From assembly GCA_030268105.1 (NCBI GenBank), contig BSDZ01000086.1:3178501-3242500 (forward strand): a stretch of DNA of 64,000 nucleotides. The letters are read 5' to 3'. The stretch is from Volvox africanus. Its lineage: Eukaryota > Chlorophyta > Chlorophyceae > Chlamydomonadales > Volvocaceae. Positions within the stretch are counted from its first letter, which is position 1; every line of letters starts with the position of its first letter. Of the stretch, positions 24,763-36,500 are shown piece after piece. Made by a program: the position numbers and the translations under genes. Below the pieces are notes generated by a model. The model saw only the letters and a program-made list of their open reading frames with translations, was not told the DNA's origin and did not search any database.

Positions 24763-26952
24763 TCTATGTCATCCAACAATAAACTCATTTAATCGTATGT
24801 GGAGTCATTGTATGTGCGTCCGATTCGTCACCTTCCGAGTGCTGAGTCGCTCTAATTTTGTAACCCGTACCTCCGTAAAACCAGGGTGCGGGGAAGGCGT
24901 TTCCTGTCTCCAGGGACCCAGATTCAATAGCTTCTGATTAGCAGTATAACATACAGGTTGTTTTCCCCAACTGCTCCGATTTCTCGGCCACCTTGGCTTG
25001 TGAGGTATGAGAAATGCTTGAGAAATTTTTTCATTTAATTTTAATAGGAATTGTTGACGTCTTTCATGAACAAAGACGTCAGCCATGGAGCTCCAAAATC
25101 GTCGGCCCTCCCCTGACATCCTTGCCACTAGCCTTTACAGGGGGGCAGGGCGTGAGGTCCATTAAATTTATCCCGTTGCCCACAGAAAGACCGCGTGATG
25201 AACCAACCAATGAGGTTCATCCACACGAATATTCTGTAAGCCGGCAACCTTCTTATGGCGTCTGTGGGTTAAGCTAGGCACCCCACTCAATAGAAGCAAA
25301 GTCACCAGGGGGCTTCCCTGGGTCACAATTAGCTGACGTAACAGAATTGAGCTTTTGCCCCCAGATTATAAGTAGGGTTATCCAATGAATCGGCATCGCA
25401 TTTCCCCAGGGCTATTTCCCCCCCCCCCCATCCAGCCCTGTTCTATCTCCTTTCGGGTCGGGCTTTCCGCAACACCTTCACCGGCGACACAACGTTTCGG
25501 CGATCCAAACAGTCGCCGACATCAAATAGATAAACGTATGTTCGTATGACGGAGCAGTTTTGGTATTGGCCACTGCACTTCTTTGGGCCCGCTATCAGAG
25601 CTATCTGGGCTCATGGCTCCCTCCCTCACACACCATCGCTCCTACCATCACCGACGAATTCTTATCCAAACTTTGTATTTATGCCCTTCCAGTCAAATCT
25701 ACGCGCGGCTATACTGACCGGCTGCGTGATATGGGCATGGATAAGCCGTGTCATTTTAAGTAAATATACGGCGGTGTGCAATCTATGCGTCGATACTTCC
25801 TCTTTTTCATTATACCGGCGCATGCATTCATCACTGATGTGGAGGCAGGGAATCCAAACCCTGCTATCGCTCATCGTCACTCATCTGCTATTGCCGACAC
25901 GGTCCTATCCGTTTTGGCCGCAACCCTTCTCGAAGACACGAGCAATGTTCGGCGGCAAAGCAAGATTGCCATCACATGGGCTCCAACTTTGGTGTTCACG
26001 CAGACCAGTGTCACTGTTTAAGCACCGCCTTAGGGCAAGGGATTCCAATTGCACGAGTGGATGCATGAACAAACATGCTTGCGAGGTCGTAGCAAGCCTT
26101 AAGAGTTTGGAAGGCGAGGGACTGGCTATCTGAGATACCTGAGACAGCTGAGACAGGGTTGAGGCGTTTGAGAGGTCTAATAAAGAAGTTGGCGCCAACG
26201 AAAGGGAGTAGAGGGAGGGGCTAAGAAACTTGTGAGGTCTGGAGGTCTGCCCGTGTATGCGTCCCTTGCTGGACTTTCAGCTCAGACCCTTCCCTGAATC
26301 CCTTAACCTGAAAGAAGGTTGTTGTGGCTTAGGTATACCTTCAGTAAGCGGTAGCGGGGCAACCTGCATGGCCCGTTATGGCCCGTCCGTGTCCTGTGGC
26401 GAATGGGACAGCTGGCTCATTGGGCACTGTAATGTAATTAATTATGCTGCCACAACTTCCAGACCACAATCCCCTTTTTCAGTCTCATTATTAGGTAAGT
26501 GTTTTGACTGCGCCACTTGATCTAGCATAGGCTGGCATTAACGTGAATAATGCCAAGTACCTTGCTAAGTAGAAATTCCAAAAGCGTTTCCAATATATGT
26601 AGGTAGATAGTCGATATGGAAACAGTATCAGACTTGTAGAGATTCTTTTTTTATCAGCGACAAATCAGTACGTGTATATGACGCAAAACGCTTCCGATGT
26701 GATTGCTGCAATAACATTTGCAACCCACATCGGAGAGTCTTCGCATACTTTCAACATTACATAATAGCGAGGCGGCCAGAAATGTACCTTACCCAGTCGT
26801 ATGTGCGTATGTGACGGAAGCAGTTAGACATATCCTGGAGCATCCCCAATAGCATATTCTTTTTCCTTGGTATGCAACTACCTATCTGAAACGGTTGGTC
26901 TTTTATTATTGTGCCAATTGCGCAATAAAGCACTAAATATTTTCAGTCCTGT
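24763..26952. other. No gene recognised
   Basis: About 2.2 kb. The longest frame (25546-26133, +) has 195 codons but no motif, no membrane logic and an atypical Cys/Trp/His-rich make-up. The stretch also has a C run near 25420, the palindrome at 25055-25081, and a short hairpin with arms 26693-26701 and 26726-26734. The part nearest 26953 probably holds the promoter of the phosphodiesterase gene. Confidence 0.35.
25055..25081. promoter_or_regulatory. Perfect 10-bp inverted repeat with TGACGTC arms
   Basis: Arms TGACGTCTTT and AAAGACGTCA flank a 7-base loop. Each arm contains the TGACGTC core bound by bZIP factors in other eukaryotes. It lies about 290 bp upstream of the start of the minus-strand gene at 24762. 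A regulatory role is a guess. Confidence 0.25.
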
Positions 26953-29644
26953 ATGAGAGCACGACGATTCCGTGTTCACCAAGGCTCCAGCTTTTGGCAA
27001 AGTGTATCTCCTATATTAAGGACAGCAGCAGGTTGTACGAAAGTCAACCCTGCATTTACGACCGTCCTAGCAGGGTCTCTTATTGAGACTCCGTTTCCGT
27101 TCAAGTACGCTGGTATCATGGGGAAGAATGGTCCAATGCTGCTTGGAGGTCATCGCGGGTAGGTACATAAGCATTCTGGGCTCTGCCTTTGGAATGCGTG
27201 CCCATCGAAAGTGAATGTCGCCGTTTCGGAGGATGTGGCTGTGGAAGCGCCCGGCAGCTTCTTGGGCAGCTTAACATCCCAACTAATTATGACATGAAAC
27301 TCTCTCATGTGATGTGCAACAGGATGGGCGAGAACCTTGTGACCAGGAGCCCCGGCGGGAAAGCTGACGTGTACCCAGCTTTTCGCGAGAACACCATCCA
27401 TTCCTTCCAGCAGGCTGCCAAATGCGGTGTCGGATTTGTAGAATTTGATGTACAGGTGAGAACTATATCTTGTGGCCAGACAGCAACTGCTTTTACCTCA
27501 TGTTAGCACCCCTACGATGGGCGGATGCGTGGGGATTCCCCCACTCTGCCAAACGTCCGCTCCTCCTTTCCATACAGCTTTCGCCGTCACTCCATTTTTC
27601 GACCTGCAAGTAACAGGTCCTGCATATGCATTTTGCCCACCGTCTGCTCCGAAATCGGCCGAATGAGAAACATCCTATGAACGGCCCCCCTTCTGCCATC
27701 CCGTCCCACGCTCCGCCATCGGCACCCCCAGGTGACACGGGACAACGTGCCAATCGTATGGCACGACGACGACGTGGTCACCGGATCCGCGGACCATCCC
27801 AGCCGGCCACAAGTTAAGGACCTGACTGTGGCAGAACTCAAGGCCTTATGCGGCCATGGCGGCGGAGGCAGCGGCAGTGGTGCGGAGGCCGCTGCAGATG
27901 CTTCTGCGAGCGACCCATGCACTTTGGGCCTGACCGCCGGCCGCACACCCAGCGGCGGAGACGACAAGGGGGAGGCCGTTGCCATAAACGTAGCGGATGG
28001 GACACAGGAGTCGCGAGGGCTGCTCCGATTGTTCCGCGATAGAGCCACGCGGCAAAAGGGTACGAGGTAGGAGTTGTGGTAGGAGTTGGCCCCGTGGCAC
28101 TAGGACCTGCATACACATTGGGGGCGAAGAGGGAGCCACGCGGGGGGAGGTGCGGTCAGGGCGACCTCCTCGCATACACGTCTCTACTTCCTTGCCCCAC
28201 CCTTCTACTCGCCACACATCTGTGCTTCCTATCCGCTTCCTGCTAAGCCGAACTGGAGAGCAGTCTTCCCCTGCCCTTGTACCCTCCATCCCTCGTAGCT
28301 ACGAGCAATGGAAATGCGACCAGGACGATGCCATCCCGACCCTGGAGGCGGTCTTTGAGGCGCTGCCACCCGAGGTCGGGTTCGACATTGAGGTGGGTGA
28401 TGCGTTGCCGGATTGCATTCCTGGGGTTAACACGCATACGATTGCGCAGCTCAGCGAGAGGTGTGAGGGCCGGGCTAGCTGTAGAGGGTACGACTGCGTT
28501 CGGCCTGTCGGAGCTGCGTCTGAGAGACGGATGGCGATTACGAATGCAGCATTGAGCTGCCCGCTCCAGGGTGTAAGGATTCGTCCTGCGGCTTGCCGCA
28601 TCATGACCTAGGCCTCTAGGTCCAGCACCCTCCCTCACCCAAGCCTCCGGCCCACCGGCTTACCGTCTCTCCCTCATCATCAACCTGCAGATCAAGATGA
28701 CCACCGGCGACGATGTCGTACACACCCCGTCGGACGAGGTTGAACGAATGCTCGGCGCAATTCTGCCCGTCGTCAATCGCTGCTCCTCCTCCTCCTCCTC
28801 CTCCCCCGCTGCCCCCGCTGCCCCCGCTTCCTCACCATCCTCGCCGTTGCCCACGGCACATCTGACTGACAGCGGCTGCGGAGCCGGCGATGCAGGTACA
28901 CCGCAGCGCCGACGGCGCATCATGTTCTCATCATTTGACCCGGACGTCTGCGTCGAGCTGCGGCGACGGCAGACAGAACACCCGGTGTATTACTTGTCGG
29001 GCTGCGGGCTGTACACGCATGCTGATGCGCGGCGGACGTCCATTCCAGCAGCGCTTTCCTTCGCCACGGAAGCGGGCATGCGGGGAATTGTCGTACCGGC
29101 ATCCGTACTGCTGAAGGTGTGTGCTGTTCAGCTGAGAGGTGCTGTGTGATGAAGCGAAAGCAACGGGACAAGTAGCCTGCAGCATGCAGCATGCAGCATG
29201 CAGTCGTCCGGCAACTTCACATGCTCTCTCTGTATGTTGGCATATGCGTTAAGCTACGTCCCTCAGGATGCAGGTTGCCGGTAACATGTGGCGCACAAGT
29301 TCTGCCCATGCCATTTGTGTTGGTTTCCTTGCATGATTCCGATTGCCTTCCCGATTGTTACTTGCATACGAGTTGGTCTATTTGCTCGTAACATGCCCTT
29401 TTCCACTTTGTCTGTTGGTGCCGCCATCCTTATTGCGCAGAACATGGATATGGTGGAGAGTGCCAACCGCAACCACCTGGAGCTCATGACGTACGGCCTG
29501 GAGAACAACGACTTAGACTGCCTCAAAACGCAGGCGGATGCGGGCGTGGTGGCAGCCATCGTGGATGAGGTTGAAGGGGTGACGGCTGCGCTCAACGCGG
29601 GAAAGGGCAATAACGCGCTTGCCGATGAGAAGGCTAGCGGCTAG
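26953..29644 (+). CDS. GDPD: Glycerophosphodiester phosphodiesterase
   Basis: Hydrolyses glycerophosphodiesters to glycerol-3-phosphate and an alcohol in phospholipid turnover and phosphate salvage. Six exons keep frame: 26953-27158, 27323-27455, 27732-28066, 28299-28392, 28691-29116, 29441-29644 (465 residues from the first ATG; 410 if the in-frame ATG at 27118 is used). Family motifs are intact: GGHRG (His67, Arg68), FRENTIHSF, EFDVQVTRDNVPIVWHDDD (Glu109, Asp111, His124), FDIEIKM across the 28392/28691 junction, and RIMFSSFDPD. The order and the C-terminal HLELMTYGLENN match the plant GDPD1-2-3 class. The extra N-terminal 55 residues could be a targeting sequence. A poly-Ser run sits in exon 5. 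Nothing argues against activity. Confidence 0.93.
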
Positions 29645-31663
29645 CGGCGCACTGTCGGCCGAGCACAGCATGGGTCGCACGGTTGGTTAGATTTTCTTTT
29701 ATCTAGAGAATTTAGTTTGGTTTTCTGTTCACTTCTCTGTGCTGTCAGAGAGGCAATGGGTGGCGTGGTCGGTGCAGTCATGGTGCAGAAAGCATATTGC
29801 GACAATCAAACCCTCCTGATGAGTTTCGTTCCGTTAGGCTGCGGCACTGCCATCCAGGGGGTGGAGGTATGCCGCTGAGACGTGATGATGATGATTTTAG
29901 GGACAGACACGAGCCCAGTCGTCGCACAGGCGTCATGGGATAATGTATCTGCGGCCATCGGTTGGGCAAGGAAAGGAAAAAGAGGAATAAAACCGCTCCA
30001 ATTCCTTTGCCAAAGACCTAGAGAGACCTAGTAGATTGCACGCTCGGGAAGCGCCTTCCGTGCTTTTAGAAGGAATAAGACTGGAACGTTTTGTCGACTT
30101 CCTACTTCCTTCTCTGAAGGATTCTAGCACAGGTGGGTGATTACTGCGGTTGCCGATGGATATGCTGCGCGGGATTAGGGCTCCCTGCCAAGATGTAGTG
30201 CACAGTCGTTATTGGCGCCTCGGTGATGAATCAGACTGACTGCAGTACAGCCAATTATTATTGCTGCCGTCATCGGGTTGGCGGCTTTACATGGTGGCTA
30301 CTCCTAAGTGACGGTATTCAACGACATTTGTCGGTGCCTGGGGGTCGCTCGCCTGCGTCACCCTTCCTGCCCCCTGCAGCTTATTGAGGAAGGGGAACTT
30401 CTACGGCCAAGGCATTGTACACATATGTTGCTTCGCTTGCTTTAGCTGAAAATAAGATAGCGATGCACTGCAGCTTAAAACTTTCCGTACATTTGTGTAA
30501 TGGACAGGGCAAATTTTGTTACCGCCCAGTCCATAGTCCACATTAAGGCAAGGTTAAATTGCTGGTTCCAGCTGGAATTTCGCAAGCTGAAAGGCATGAC
30601 GAGCGACATGCTGCGCGCACACCCTGTGTGGTGACCTCTTGCTTGCGAAAAGTTTGAGGAAGAGTTTGAGCGCGCCCGTTTTTCCCCTTGAGTCCGGCAA
30701 TCTGCGACGTTGGCCGCCAGTACTAATTGTCAGCTCCAGATACTGATGCATACATACCCTTACTCCTCCCTCTATGTCGGACGTGGAAAGAGACGAATCG
30801 ACAACATTCCAATTGTTTGCATAAGGCAAGGTGGCTGGCTGAAATACGGCGGCTGAAATAGATAAATAAATACAAGTCATCGACGTGATCAAACAAGGCG
30901 CCGACCCAAGCGCATGACAGGGACGATGTCGGCGCAGCAAGGATTACTTTGAAAGCATGGCGGATGACGGCAGCAGTGTATACATCATTCATAATGAGCG
31001 AGGTATGTATGTTTACCGCAGCCAGGTGGCTGCTGCGCTCGCCTTGCGTTATTTATCCTTTTCCAGCAGAATCATAGTAAGATGGTAATTTTACTTGTTG
31101 TGAAATTGTTATCCGCGAAGCCTACTCGGCGATATACGTTTTCTTGTTCTGTCGTGCGTCCACTTCATCGGGAGGGGGTCATTGCTGACGCAAGCTGTTG
31201 CACCGCTTGTTTGCCGCGAAGTCGACGAACTTATATAGCTGTTCTTGGAAATTATATGTCGAATATGGTCAAGTATAATAATCGTTTGAAATTTTTCATG
31301 TTGGTGACGCGGCGAAAGCGCGATGCCTCCTAGTGGTGGTCATCAGGCAATAGTAATATTAAAATATATACTTATGACTCCTGTTTTTCTTTTGGAACAA
31401 CTGGCAACCCAAGCATTGTTAGCATGATTATGGTATCAGTCCTGGGTGATGCACGCGCCCATAAATCAGGGTTATGTGCACTTCCATTAGGGCTGCTAGC
31501 TAAATAGTTTCCTGCCTGGCTGTTGCCACAGCCATGTCCAAGATTGGCTACTTTTCAAGAAGCTGCGACGGCGCACCCACGGCTGACCTACGGCATCATG
31601 GATATACCAGATGCACGCGCTGACGGCTGTTCGTACTAGCTGTACCCTGCGATGCACTTGTGA
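29645..31663. other. No gene recognised
   Basis: About 2 kb after the phosphodiesterase gene. A minus-strand frame of 128 codons (30554-30940) and shorter ones show no motif. Three copies of GCATGCA in tandem lie inside the gene itself near 29183, not here. Probably 3' UTR, spacer and the undetected 5' part of the gene ending at 32293. Confidence 0.35.
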
Positions 31664-32086
31664 GTGGCTAATCCGTTGATGGCCCTGGCGGCGACGGTGG
31701 TGGAGGAGGTGCGGCAGCGGCGGAGCGATGCTGGATGCTGCGACGTGGGTCAGTCACTGCCCCAAGCGAACCCCTCGTCACCGCAGGTGTCAGCGCATTT
31801 GATCCAAACATGTGCGTTCAGCCAGCAGCCGGGCGGCGGCGCCGTTTGTTGCACACTCTTGTACACGTACGCTCACACAGGAATAGGTGCACGCTATTAT
31901 AATCGTCAGAGATCCTCGGGTGTACCCGGTAGGTGCCATCTATTGGATGGCGCTCTGGCGTCATGCATTCATAGCTGCTGCGCATTATGTACACTCCCCA
32001 CGAGCTGGCGCATGCAAGTGACACGTCTGGCGCAGCTGGGTAAGTGGGGATCGATGCATCTATGAGCCTTTTGTGGCTGGTCGCAG

Positions 32087-32293
32087 CAAAGTGCAATACA
32101 AGCGCCATGGTCTGGCGGGGCGACGGCTTGTATCATTCCCGATCTGGAGGGACCGGACGCGGTCGATTCCGCTGCAGGTGGAATATTCGGCCTTCCCAAG
32201 GCTCTGGAAGCCGCCATGCAGATGAACATAGTCTTTTACAGCGGCAGTCGTGGCCACGACGACGGTAGCAGCACCATGCGCATGTTAGCATAG
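32087..32293 (+). CDS. Probable last exon of an unknown protein
   Basis: An open stretch after a TCGCAG acceptor, 68 codons to TAG at 32291. It has ordinary globular composition with segments such as SGGATACIIPDLEGPDAV and GGIFGLPKALEAAMQMNIV, unlike the Arg/Cys/His-rich shadows around it. An upstream exon may be near 31664-31730 (MALAATVVEEVRQRR before a GTGGGT donor), but I could not connect the phases. Family not recognised. Confidence 0.35.
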   Translation, partial: QSAIQAPWSGGATACIIPDLEGPDAVDSAAGGIFGLPKALEAAMQMNIVFYSGSRGHDDGSSTMRMLA

Positions 32294-32685
32294 ATTGGCG
32301 CCTGTCGCAGCTGCCTGGCCGGAACTCATGGCGAACTGCAGCAACTGTCTATCGCTGGAGCTTGTCGGTTGGTTGTGACGGTGTTGCTGCGGTGGCCGCT
32401 GGCACTTTGTATGTGTGGGTAGTTGTATTCGTAGATAAGTGACACCATCCTTATTGGTTATTTTTCCTTTTTTACGGTCTGAGCTGAGGTAGTTTGCTCC
32501 AAGTCAATAACCCTACGAAGCCGCGATGGTAATGTCTTGCTGTAATATCTACACAAGCTCGTACATGAGCATACCGCCTCACTGATTGGCAGTAAAAACA
32601 TTGAAAGGTTCGCCTATGGCCCCATGGGATACCGCGTTGCCTTATAGCATCGTGGATTTTCACATGTTTCGACCATATCTCGTAA

Positions 32686-33021
32686 TCACAGCTGCAACTG
32701 CGTTCCCACCCGTGAGGCTACTGCCCTGACCTCTCTTCGCAAGGGGAGGTAAACCAAAGTTGCGAAGGTGGCCAACGGCGTAGCAGCGCACCAAGCCGTA
32801 TTTATCCTGAGTCCCACGTGCTTCTGCTCCCCACAACCATGGACCAAGGGTGACGAAAACCTGCACATGTTCACCCGGCGAAGACATCTCTCGTGCAGTA
32901 CAAGGTCAGCAGCGCACATCCCCGGGAATATGCACCTTTTGCATGCACCTAGATGGCGTCCAGAGTACAGCCTCGGAACGGACAATGCACGCAGACGCCG
33001 CGTGGCCAGCGATGCGGCCAT
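32686..33021 (-). CDS. Small probable mitochondrial membrane protein, 86 residues
   Basis: ATG at 33021, exon 33021-32936, a 75-base intron (GTGCAT donor, TGTGCAG acceptor) and exon 32860-32686. The intron length is a multiple of three, so the unspliced frame is open too (it would give about 111 residues). The N-terminus MAASLATRRLRALSVPRLYS is rich in Arg, Ser, Ala and Leu with no acidic residues, a typical mitochondrial presequence, and RFSS looks like a cleavage site. One hydrophobic segment follows (TAWCAATPLATFATLVYL), then a basic LRREVRAVASR. This suits a small inner-membrane complex subunit, but I recognise no family. It lies downstream of COG3 on the same strand. Confidence 0.45.
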   Translation of the reverse strand: MAASLATRRLRALSVPRLYSGRHLGACKRCIFPGMCAADLVLHERCLRRVNMCRFSSPLVHGCGEQKHVGLRINTAWCAATPLATFATLVYLPLRREVRAVASRVGTQLQL

Positions 33022-33580
33022 AGCGTGTCCACCGACGACACAATCTCTAATGCGATGGCATGCCAGCCATCCACCATGGAAGGCACACACAGCTCAAGGG
33101 GCTTCCGGGTAAGGTTGGGCGATTTCTGCACAAATCCCAAGCTAAGCTCCACCACCCAAAGCTTTGTTCCATCCAACGAGGCTATACAAATCGCTGCCAC
33201 GCTGACATTAGCCACCATCGCCCCTCATCCGTGGATTATCCTTACCCCACCCTCATGCCGAGCGCTTTTCCACCCCGAACCTATGCACTCTATAGCTTAT
33301 GAAATCCATTAAAACATTTTAGAGGGCACTAGGGCCGCCAGGACGCCCAGGGTTATTGCCATGCGTATAGCAGGCATAAGGAAAAGCCGAACACGTCGCA
33401 CTTTCTGCGCCAACGTTGGCGAGTAAAGCTTCTGCGCGGATTCTCGAAGCCCAGCGGATTCTCGAAGGCTCCTGATGCGAATGCACCCGGATTGTGACAC
33501 GAGGCTGACACAGTCCCGGGGCCCGATGACGTGTGTTCCGTGCAGCTGCCCTGTGACTTCGAGATTTCCCCCTCCTCCAT

Positions 33581-36500
33581 TTACAAGTTGTCCAACAATG
33601 TCGCCAACTGCTGTGGATTGTAAAGGGGTACCTCGGCCGCCTCGTCGGGGGAGTACTCCGTCTGCAGATATGGGAAAATTCGTTTGGATCGGCGCGAGGC
33701 ATTTCCGTAATGCTGGGGTTGCGTGGCAAAGATGATCGGACACGAGATTTAGTCAAATGGAAAAACCGGGAGTGCCGGATGGTACCATAAATTTGCTGCT
33801 TCAATGCACAGAACTGGCGCCTTGAAACAGGGTCATTGATCCTTACCTTACTCAGTCGGAAACCGCAAGCCACAACATCGCCTGCACCCCCACACCCACC
33901 ACCCACACCCACCAGCAACAGCTTGGCGATCTGACCGTGTGCTTCCGCAATGTTGGACTTAACCGGCTTAAGAAGGATGGCGTGTGTACTGGGGTTGGGG
34001 AGGTACAGCCGCATCTTGGCCACCGCGCCAGGCAGTGGCCCTGCCAGAGCTGCATTGACCCGACCCACCATCTCTGTCAGTTTGCCAGGTGACGCGAAAG
34101 CCTGGTCAGGGAGCCCGGAGTGAGAGGAGAGGTCAGAAAACGATAAGATGTACGAGGAGGAATTTTACCAGTAGCCCAACTGGTGCCATGGGTCAGAAGG
34201 CGCGTTATATCGACGTGGAAAGGTATGACAGCGGGTGTGCGGGTGTTCGATGGCAAGGCGCATCATCTGGGTTACACAGATAAAACTAGAAGAACAGCAG
34301 ATGTACTAGGTAATATACAATCGCGAGATTAAGGCCAAGAACTTCCCTCATCACCTGCTCTCTGAGCGGCTTGGACGCCTGGCCCCCAGCAGCAGATGCC
34401 CCCTGTCCCGCAGCGGCAAGACGAACTGCCGTGACCTTTGACCGGATGCCCCGAAGAGGAGGCAGGCAGGAACACAGGGGGGCAGGAGAACAGGGTCCGA
34501 GTAAAAATATGTGAGCGGCAATAATGAATAAGAGTGCTCAAAAGACATAACTAGCAGCTGACGAAAAATCAGAAGCGCAGACGAGGACAGGCCAGGGGTG
34601 TGCGAAACAGGGAGACATACGTTAGAAGGAGGAAAAGGCCGCAGTTGTTGGGGAAAGGCGGTGTTGGCCATGCAGAGACCGGAAGGAGGGGCCGGGAGAT
34701 CATGGACCCCCGAAGCATAGCCTTTACATACCATTTATTCCCAATGAGATTGTGGGAGGGGGATTGGGGTTGGAGGGAGGGAACGGAGGAGGACTCTAGC
34801 ACCCAGCAAGGGCTTCAGGAACCTCGCAACGTCCGGTGTCTGAGAGTTTGACCTGGTTCATTCCCGGATTCCAGATTCCTGGCTTTCCGCGTCACCGACC
34901 CGCCAAATGCTCGACCTTCCCCAGAGCACTTCGAATTGCTATTTCATCTTGTCCACAATCAACTTCCACTGTTCACCTTGGTAATGAAGGACAACATGGG
35001 CTCCACGGCCACCTTGGTAAGTGCCATAATGAGCGCCTCGCAGACGGCCTGGGAAGAGGAAGTTAGGGAATGAAGTAACCAAAAAGTCAACCAAGAGAAG
35101 CTAACGGTGACTGGATGCGAGTAGTACATCCGGGAAGCCCCGAACCCCGAAGCAGAAGGGGGCAGGACGTATATGAACAGATGAATGTGGATACAATGAA
35201 AGCACCAAGGATAATAAAAGTACGGTGCTCAGCACCCAAATGCGTAAGCACGAACGATATGCTCATTGGATTCGGCTCAAGGCAGCTGGGATCGGTGCAA
35301 GAAATTGTTGCACCAGCCAACAACCCGCGGACCAACTCGAACTTTGTATACACCCCACGTCCCTTCCCACAAATACCCATCAATAACCTCATTACTGAGA
35401 CTGCACGTTGGTGGTGTCCTGTCAAGTCTTTGCTAGTTCAGCTCATCCTTCAAGCTCATTCCTAGTCGGTGTTCACCCAGCTGACCGCACCACTTGACTC
35501 GCCATATGGCGGTTTGTCTTTCGTTCCTTAAAATAGTTCACAGCTGCATACTTAGGGTGTCCGCGGAAGTGCAAGGTGTGTGTTTCATAAGATGTGCTTC
35601 TGGCGGAAATGTCATCTCCGGCAGGGAGTTGCGGAAACCTTCCTACCTGGGATAGTCATTCCAGCTTTATTCGTGTCGCGCGTTTACCGCCCATAACCTA
35701 ATCGTACACTAGCGCAGCCACCCAAGGGACGTACGTCATCCCACCTTAAGCACCTTCTCCAGCTCCTTCTTTGAGTCCAGCTGGTACGTGAACACGCGGG
35801 GCCCTGAGGCGCCCAGCATCCGCACCATCGCGTTGCTGGGACCCAGCGTAAAGAGACTCTCCTGACCCAACATGATGCGCCTGGACGCATCACCACAAGC
35901 ACAATGGACGAAGATGAAGCGAAGCGGGTATGAAGCGGGCATACCATCAGCGTCTGCAATATGAACGTTAAGCGGCTCAGGCAAAAGACTCACACGGCTG
36001 CAAGTTTACAACGATTGCGCGTGTCTAGTGTACCTAAACAAGGGTAAGTGAAATCCTGTGTGATGTGGACCAGGTTTCAGAGGTCACAAGAGACCGAAAC
36101 CTGCTTTGCCAGGCTCTGCCGGGTTCCAGAAGCGGCAACGTTCCTCCGGGGAGAAGGGCAAGCACCCTACCTACTCAGATGGAGCTCGAGGAATATTCAA
36201 AGAAAACCTGCTACCCACCACGGACCGTCCTGGCGGCTTTCATCCGTTTCCTGTCCCTCAAGCCTCAACCCTCCCCGGCCCCCAACCAGCCTCGCGGCCC
36301 TCCTTCCTCGGCCGCCGGAATGTCCAGGACACACCTCAGGTGGTCCCGCATGTGAGAGAAGTCCAAGTCGATGTCCGTCACTGCGAAGTCCACATCAAAT
36401 GGTACAATCTGCTCGCGGAGGAACAGCAGGTTACGAATCATAAACAATTGCGCGTCCAAGGGAGTCGTAGAGCTGCCACTGACGCCACCGGTCGATGGGC

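Noticed and set aside
25546..26133. A 195-codon plus-strand frame
   Set aside because: No motif, atypical Cys/Trp/His-rich composition and no splice context; likely chance in moderate-GC sequence.
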